Below are positions 34,315 to 36,717 of a stretch of DNA of 36,717 bases, one piece after another. The position numbers and the translations under genes were made by a program. Positions within the stretch are counted from its first letter, which is position 1; each line of letters starts with the position of its first letter. The notes under the pieces are model-generated. The model did no database searches, was not told the origin of the DNA, and worked only from the letters and a program-made list of their open reading frames with translations. The DNA is from a virus: positions 1 to 36,717 of IMG/VR virus record IMGVR_UViG_3300033144_003301. One strand, given 5' to 3'.

Positions 34315-34480
34315 GTCTTATAGTATTATTCATTATCAGTTCTTTAGCAAATTTTGTCATATAATAATCCTTCTGAAACTGAAATGATTCTTGGTTAGTA
34401 AATAAAGCTTTTCTATAAGCTTCTTTAAATAGTTCAAAGTCCTCCCTTTTAAAAGGACCCTTCAAAGGTTGGGTAGTCAT
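34274..34480 (-). CDS. Unknown protein, 68 aa
   Basis: Not recognised. Begins 'MTTQPLKGPFKREDFELFKE', aromatic and charged, helical throughout, with a polar C-terminus rich in Asn. ATG 34480 is preferred because it follows the TAA of the next upstream gene by 11 bases; an earlier ATG at 34513 would overlap that gene. Ends TAG inside the 56-aa gene. Confidence 0.7.
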   Translation of the reverse strand: MTTQPLKGPFKREDFELFKEAYRKALFTNQESFQFQKDYYMTKFAKELIMNNTIRHGQNETNDDRNSQ

Positions 34481-34491
34481 AAGATTATAGA

Positions 34492-34671
34492 TTAAGAGCC
34501 GCATCCTATACATTCTATGTAAGAATCTTGGGGTTCGACTCCTGTAAGCTCCATCTGTAGCTTATGAATTTTATCTCTGGTTTCCATATCTTCTATCATG
34601 TTCCCAGTTAATTTTTTCTCTTCGTTTAAAATCTTGCTTGCAAGATCATTCTCTTTACTATTCTTTGCCAT
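34492..34671 (-). CDS. Small protein with C-terminal Cys motif, 59 aa
   Basis: Found by direct reading: ATG 34671 to TAA at 34492. Starts 'MAKNSKENDLASKILNEEKK', a charged helix, and ends 'DSYIECIGCGS' with a C-x-x-C pair that could bind metal or a partner. No family recognised. It overlaps the upstream 91-aa gene by 14 bases. The plus-strand text here mimics a tRNA T-arm (GGTTCGACTCC) by chance; the coding reading explains it. Confidence 0.7.
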   Translation of the reverse strand: MAKNSKENDLASKILNEEKKLTGNMIEDMETRDKIHKLQMELTGVEPQDSYIECIGCGS

Positions 34672-34933
34672 TTTTCTTATATTTTTTTAATTCAATACAT
34701 TTTTCAAAATTATCTTCTTGTGCGTAATAATCCATTACTCCTTGTATGTCCTCATTATTATATCCTACAGGATTAAAAGGAAAACATACAACATTAGAGT
34801 TCATTAAATCCATGATTTTATCTGCAGCTAACTTCCTAGTTATTAACATATAAGCATTTTCCATAGCTACTTCTTCATCGTACAGTACATGCTCTACATA
34901 TTCATCTGCTTCTTCATCATCGAAACTATTCAT
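34658..34933 (-). CDS. Unknown acidic protein, 91 aa
   Basis: Very acidic N-terminus ('MNSFDDEEADEYVEHVLYDE') followed by a helical region and a Lys-rich end ('IELKKYKKNGKE'). Not recognised. ATG 34933 overlaps the TAG of the lysozyme-like gene by 8 bases, giving coupled translation. An acidic DNA-mimic or inhibitor role is possible but has no other support. Confidence 0.75.
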   Translation of the reverse strand: MNSFDDEEADEYVEHVLYDEEVAMENAYMLITRKLAADKIMDLMNSNVVCFPFNPVGYNNEDIQGVMDYYAQEDNFEKCIELKKYKKNGKE

Positions 34934-35351
34934 TTTCAACTAATTTTTTTAATTTAACAATATAATTAGGATCTGAAGCATAGCCTATCTTTTCCAAAAA
35001 TTCATAGTAATCTTCATAGTTTTCTGAATTATATCTATACTGAATACCTCTTAAATATCCTCCAATAGAATCTTCCCAGGTATCGTAGAAAAAATATCTT
35101 TTGTTTTTGCTGTCCCAAAGTCCAAATAAATTATTAACGCTCAAAGAGCAATTATCACAATCATACCATCCTGTTTCTAGAATAGATTGTGCAAGCACTA
35201 TTTCTGGATGCTTAACCTTATATTTAATAAGGGCTGCATATACTTCTTCTTTTGTCTGACTACACGATCTTACGCCTACTATCAGAAGTAAAAACAAAGC
35301 AAATAAGAACAATCCATATTTTTCTATAAACAGTATTATTTTATCTCTCAT
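34926..35351 (-). CDS. Membrane-anchored glucosaminidase-type lysozyme (endolysin)
   Basis: A 141-residue protein that should cut the glycan strands of peptidoglycan. Residues about 12-27 form one hydrophobic helix ('LFLFALFLLLIVGV'), a signal anchor or signal peptide, with 'RSC' after it; the lipobox match is poor. The rest matches the FlgJ/GH73-type glucosaminidase domain: 'AQSILETGW' with the likely catalytic Glu59, 'NNLFGLW' (73-79), a Tyr-rich 'TWEDSIGGYLRGIQYRY' region, and 'YIVKLKKL' at the end. Short for the family, with no wall-binding domain. ATG 35351 is preferred over an upstream TTG. It lies 20 bases after a terminator hairpin. It could be a lysis enzyme or help virion entry; location outside the virion block favours lysis. 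Confidence 0.85.
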   Translation of the reverse strand: MRDKIILFIEKYGLFLFALFLLLIVGVRSCSQTKEEVYAALIKYKVKHPEIVLAQSILETGWYDCDNCSLSVNNLFGLWDSKNKRYFFYDTWEDSIGGYLRGIQYRYNSENYEDYYEFLEKIGYASDPNYIVKLKKLVENE

Positions 35352-35371
35352 AATATACAATTTTTAAAGTT

Positions 35372-35429
35372 AAAAAAAAAGAGAGTTACTAATGTATTGA
35401 TGTATTTCATCTCAATTTTCACTCTCTTT
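35372..35429 (-). terminator. Terminator with long structured loop before the lysozyme gene
   Basis: Minus-strand reading: AAAGAGAGT (35429-35421) pairs perfectly with ACTCTCTTT (35386-35378), then six more T. The 34-base loop contains ATG/CAT and ATTG/CAAT arms. It follows the zinc-finger gene and ends about 20 bases before the lysozyme ATG. Confidence 0.75.
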
Positions 35430-35433
35430 ACAT

Positions 35434-35472
35434 TGGTAGGCTAGAAACTATGAAGAATTAAAGAACCTACCA
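35434..35472 (-). other. Hairpin in the leader between zinc-finger and lysozyme genes
   Basis: TGGTAGG (35466-35472 complement) pairs with CCTACCA (complement of 35434-35440) across a 25-base loop. TGAAGA/TCTTCA (35451-35456 with 35475-35480) overlaps it, so two exclusive folds are possible. With the terminator at 35372-35429 it makes a leader of about 110 bases that could be a regulatory or small RNA. Confidence 0.45.
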
Positions 35473-35477
35473 CATCT

Positions 35478-35963
35478 TCAATACTTATTATTTGTCCTTC
35501 TTTTTCCTTCTATTTCTCTTCTTAATAAAATACTTTTCCTTGTGGTTTCTACTAATTCTTGTGGAATTTCAGAGTGTTTTATAGATTTTATTCCCTTTCT
35601 TCTAAAATATACATACAAACATTTTTTAACATACCAATCAGTTACTTTGTCTGACTGTTCAGTATGATATGTAGATTTTCTTTCATTTTTAGGTATTGGG
35701 TTTCTATAGTTTCCTTTTTTAACATACTTACCCTTTTTATATTCATGAGAATATTTATTTCTATAGAGTTTGTAAGTACATGCTTTACACTGCGCTACTC
35801 TTGTTTTAGTTTTTTTATTAGAATATATAAAATTATCTATTGGTAAATATTCTTCACAACGAGTACAGCTTTTATGTGTCATCTTTTCCCAGCACTCTTT
35901 ACATCTTTTAATGTTTCCACTAAAACGTGCTGGGATAGATTTATTACATTCAGGACAATCCAT
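35478..35963 (-). CDS. Protein with two zinc-finger units, 161 aa
   Basis: Four C-x-x-C pairs lie in the first 62 residues: Cys3/6, Cys21/24, Cys33/36 and Cys59/62, i.e. two zinc-binding units. The second ('CTRCEEYLPIDNF ... QCKAC') is the type found at the start of phage HNH and endonuclease VII-like proteins. The C-terminal 90 residues are very basic and helical, with no H-N-H catalytic triad visible. It is therefore more likely a nucleic-acid-binding protein than a nuclease. ATG 35963 overlaps the upstream TAA by one base. Confidence 0.8.
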   Translation of the reverse strand: MDCPECNKSIPARFSGNIKRCKECWEKMTHKSCTRCEEYLPIDNFIYSNKKTKTRVAQCKACTYKLYRNKYSHEYKKGKYVKKGNYRNPIPKNERKSTYHTEQSDKVTDWYVKKCLYVYFRRKGIKSIKHSEIPQELVETTRKSILLRREIEGKRRTNNKY

Positions 35964-36256
35964 TATTCCTCAAGGAATTTAATATTAACAGGTTTACCTG
36001 ACATCTTTTTATATATCAGCTGTGACTTAGTAACAGAGTTAGCTGTTGCATACCCTTTTAATGCTACTTGTGCAGCTTTTAAATCTTCTCTTTGATCCCA
36101 TATATCCTTACATCCATCTGCAATCTGTAAAGCATTTATTCTTAAATCAGATGCAGTTTCAGTAACTGTCTTTTTAGCTAAGGATTTCTTTCTCTTAACT
36201 ATTGTTTTTGTTACAGAAGGTCCCCTTCTGCTTGTTTTTTTAGCAGTTCTTGCCAT
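35963..36256 (-). CDS. Basic protein, 97 aa
   Basis: The first 35 residues are very Lys/Arg/Ser/Thr-rich ('MARTAKKTSRRGPSVTKTIV' and on), histone-tail-like; the rest is helical and mixed in charge ('INALQIADGCKDIWDQRED'). It may bind nucleic acid. No family recognised. ATG 36256 is 25 bases after a terminator hairpin. Confidence 0.75.
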   Translation of the reverse strand: MARTAKKTSRRGPSVTKTIVKRKKSLAKKTVTETASDLRINALQIADGCKDIWDQREDLKAAQVALKGYATANSVTKSQLIYKKMSGKPVNIKFLEE

Positions 36257-36281
36257 AATTTTAAATTTTAATTAATAAAAA

Positions 36282-36301
36282 ATATCTTAGAAATAAGATA
36301 T
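36282..36301 (-). terminator. Terminator hairpin at the end of the 42-aa gene
   Basis: Plus-strand text ATATCTTA-GAAA-TAAGATAT is a perfect 8-bp inverted repeat. On the minus strand the stem is followed by a run of T (TTTTTATTAATT). The hairpin overlaps the TGA stop of the upstream gene by one base and ends 25 bases before the next ATG. Confidence 0.75.
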
Positions 36302-36429
36302 CATCTTTGCTGTGATTTAATCACACATATTTTAATATATAAATCAATGTTAAATGATCCTCCATCTTTGGTCCACCATCTAATCATATCACTAAGCTCT
36401 GGTCTGCTTTTGTCTTTACTTTTACTCAT
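36301..36429 (-). CDS. Very small protein, 42 aa
   Basis: Starts at ATG 36429, which overlaps the TGA of the upstream gene (ATGA). The text 'MSKSKDKSRPELSDMIRWWT' then 'DGGSFNIDLYIKICVIKSQQ' suggests a short helix and a beta hairpin. Not recognised. A longer frame to 36483 exists but would overlap the upstream gene; the ATGA junction decides the start. Confidence 0.65.
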   Translation of the reverse strand: MSKSKDKSRPELSDMIRWWTKDGGSFNIDLYIKICVIKSQQR

Positions 36430-36587
36430 TGTGTAAGTATTAAATATACTACTATAGCAAAGTTGCACGCTAAACTTATACAAGCCAACACATATGCTTC
36501 TTTTGATTTCTTACTATATCTCATTAGTTCTTCTTTTAAAACCTCAACTTCATCTTTTGAGGCTGCATTAATAAATTCTCTACTCAT
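36426..36587 (-). CDS. Small one-helix membrane protein, 53 aa
   Basis: Found by direct reading: ATG 36587 to TGA at 36426. A charged N-terminus ('MSREFINAASKDEVEVLKEE') is followed by a hydrophobic helix ('AYVLACISLACNFAIVVYLI') to the end, so it is probably a tail-anchored membrane protein. Overlaps the upstream gene by 8 bases and the downstream by 4. A spanin- or holin-like role is possible given the lysozyme nearby, but one helix alone does not show it. Confidence 0.7.
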   Translation of the reverse strand: MSREFINAASKDEVEVLKEELMRYSKKSKEAYVLACISLACNFAIVVYLILTQ

Positions 36588-36717
36588 CTTCTTTTGGTTT
36601 TAATGGTAATCTTATTCCTTTTATACCTTTTTTTAATGGTAATCCACATTTACAACATTTGTCATCCTTATCTAAAGTGTATTTTCCATTATGATGACAA
36701 AATTTTTCTTCATCTTC
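36580..36717 (-). CDS. Zinc-finger-like small protein, N-terminus beyond the window
   Basis: Open from the right edge; 45 C-terminal residues are visible, ending 'LKPKEDE' at TAG 36580. 'KFCHHNGKYTLDKDDKCCKC' shows C-H-H and C-C-x-C groups, fitting a zinc site. Function unknown. Translation is coupled to the downstream membrane-protein gene by an 8-base overlap (ATGAGTAG). Confidence 0.65.
   Translation of the reverse strand, partial: EDEEKFCHHNGKYTLDKDDKCCKCGLPLKKGIKGIRLPLKPKEDE

Noticed and set aside
34525-34555. tRNA T-arm-like text (GGTTCGACTCC) on the plus strand
   Set aside because: The stems do not pair, no acceptor or anticodon arm fits, and the minus strand codes for a complete 59-aa protein across it.
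18097-36095. Plus-strand frames of 60-104 codons over the replication block
   Set aside because: All are opposite recognised or well-packed minus-strand genes and have shadow-like composition.
1-36717. CRISPR arrays, insertion sequences, integrase or attachment sites
   Set aside because: No direct-repeat arrays, transposase or integrase motifs or target-site duplications were seen.

Overview
The window looks like part of the genome of a crAss-like phage (order Crassvirales), a tailed phage of Bacteroidetes hosts. Reasons: a giant virion-type protein carrying the DFDID active-site motif of crAss-like phage RNA polymerases; a convergent, tightly packed replication block (family A DNA polymerase, toprim primase, DnaB-type helicase, SF2 helicase, Sak4-like ATPase, SSB-like protein, uracil-DNA glycosylase); rIIA/rIIB-like genes; AT-rich sequence; and the weak, A-rich ribosome-binding regions usual in Bacteroidetes systems. 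Assignment is from motifs and gene order read by eye; no database search was run. TAA, TAG and TGA all serve as stops at well-defined gene ends, so the standard bacterial code fits.

Layout. (1) Positions 1-16986, plus strand: two very large genes. The first is open at the left edge (at least 4454 codons) and combines an N-terminal part resembling internal virion/ejection proteins, long helical regions, a HEAFH zinc-metallopeptidase site and, in its last third, a single-chain RNA polymerase. The second (1206 aa) starts on the stop codon of the first and is probably a partner virion/cargo protein. (2) 16987-17204: a 218-base convergent intergenic region with terminators and a structured element. 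It is the largest gene-free stretch in the window. (3) 17205-33493, minus strand: the replication, recombination and nucleotide-quality block, read from right to left. (4) 33490-36717, minus strand: a string of tiny overlapping genes (zinc-finger, helix-turn-helix and unknown proteins) plus a membrane-anchored glucosaminidase-type lysozyme.

How the genes may work together. DNA polymerase, primase, DnaB-type helicase and SSB-like protein would form the replisome. The SF2 helicase, Sak4-like ATPase, RusA-like resolvase and PD-(D/E)XK nuclease would handle recombination and DNA ends. Uracil-DNA glycosylase would remove uracil. The rIIA/rIIB pair may act at the membrane or chromosome against host exclusion systems. 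The giant plus-strand protein would be packaged and injected to transcribe early genes.

Most notable: the size and fusion state of the giant RNA polymerase protein; a GC-richer structured motif occurring twice, in two separate intergenic regions (17158-17203 and 29789-29847); and terminator-like hairpins sitting only 16-50 bases before start codons, which leaves almost no room for promoters. Several genes were re-started relative to the longest reading frame, and four small or partial genes (34144-34314, 34492-34671, 36426-36587, 36580-36717) were found by direct reading.
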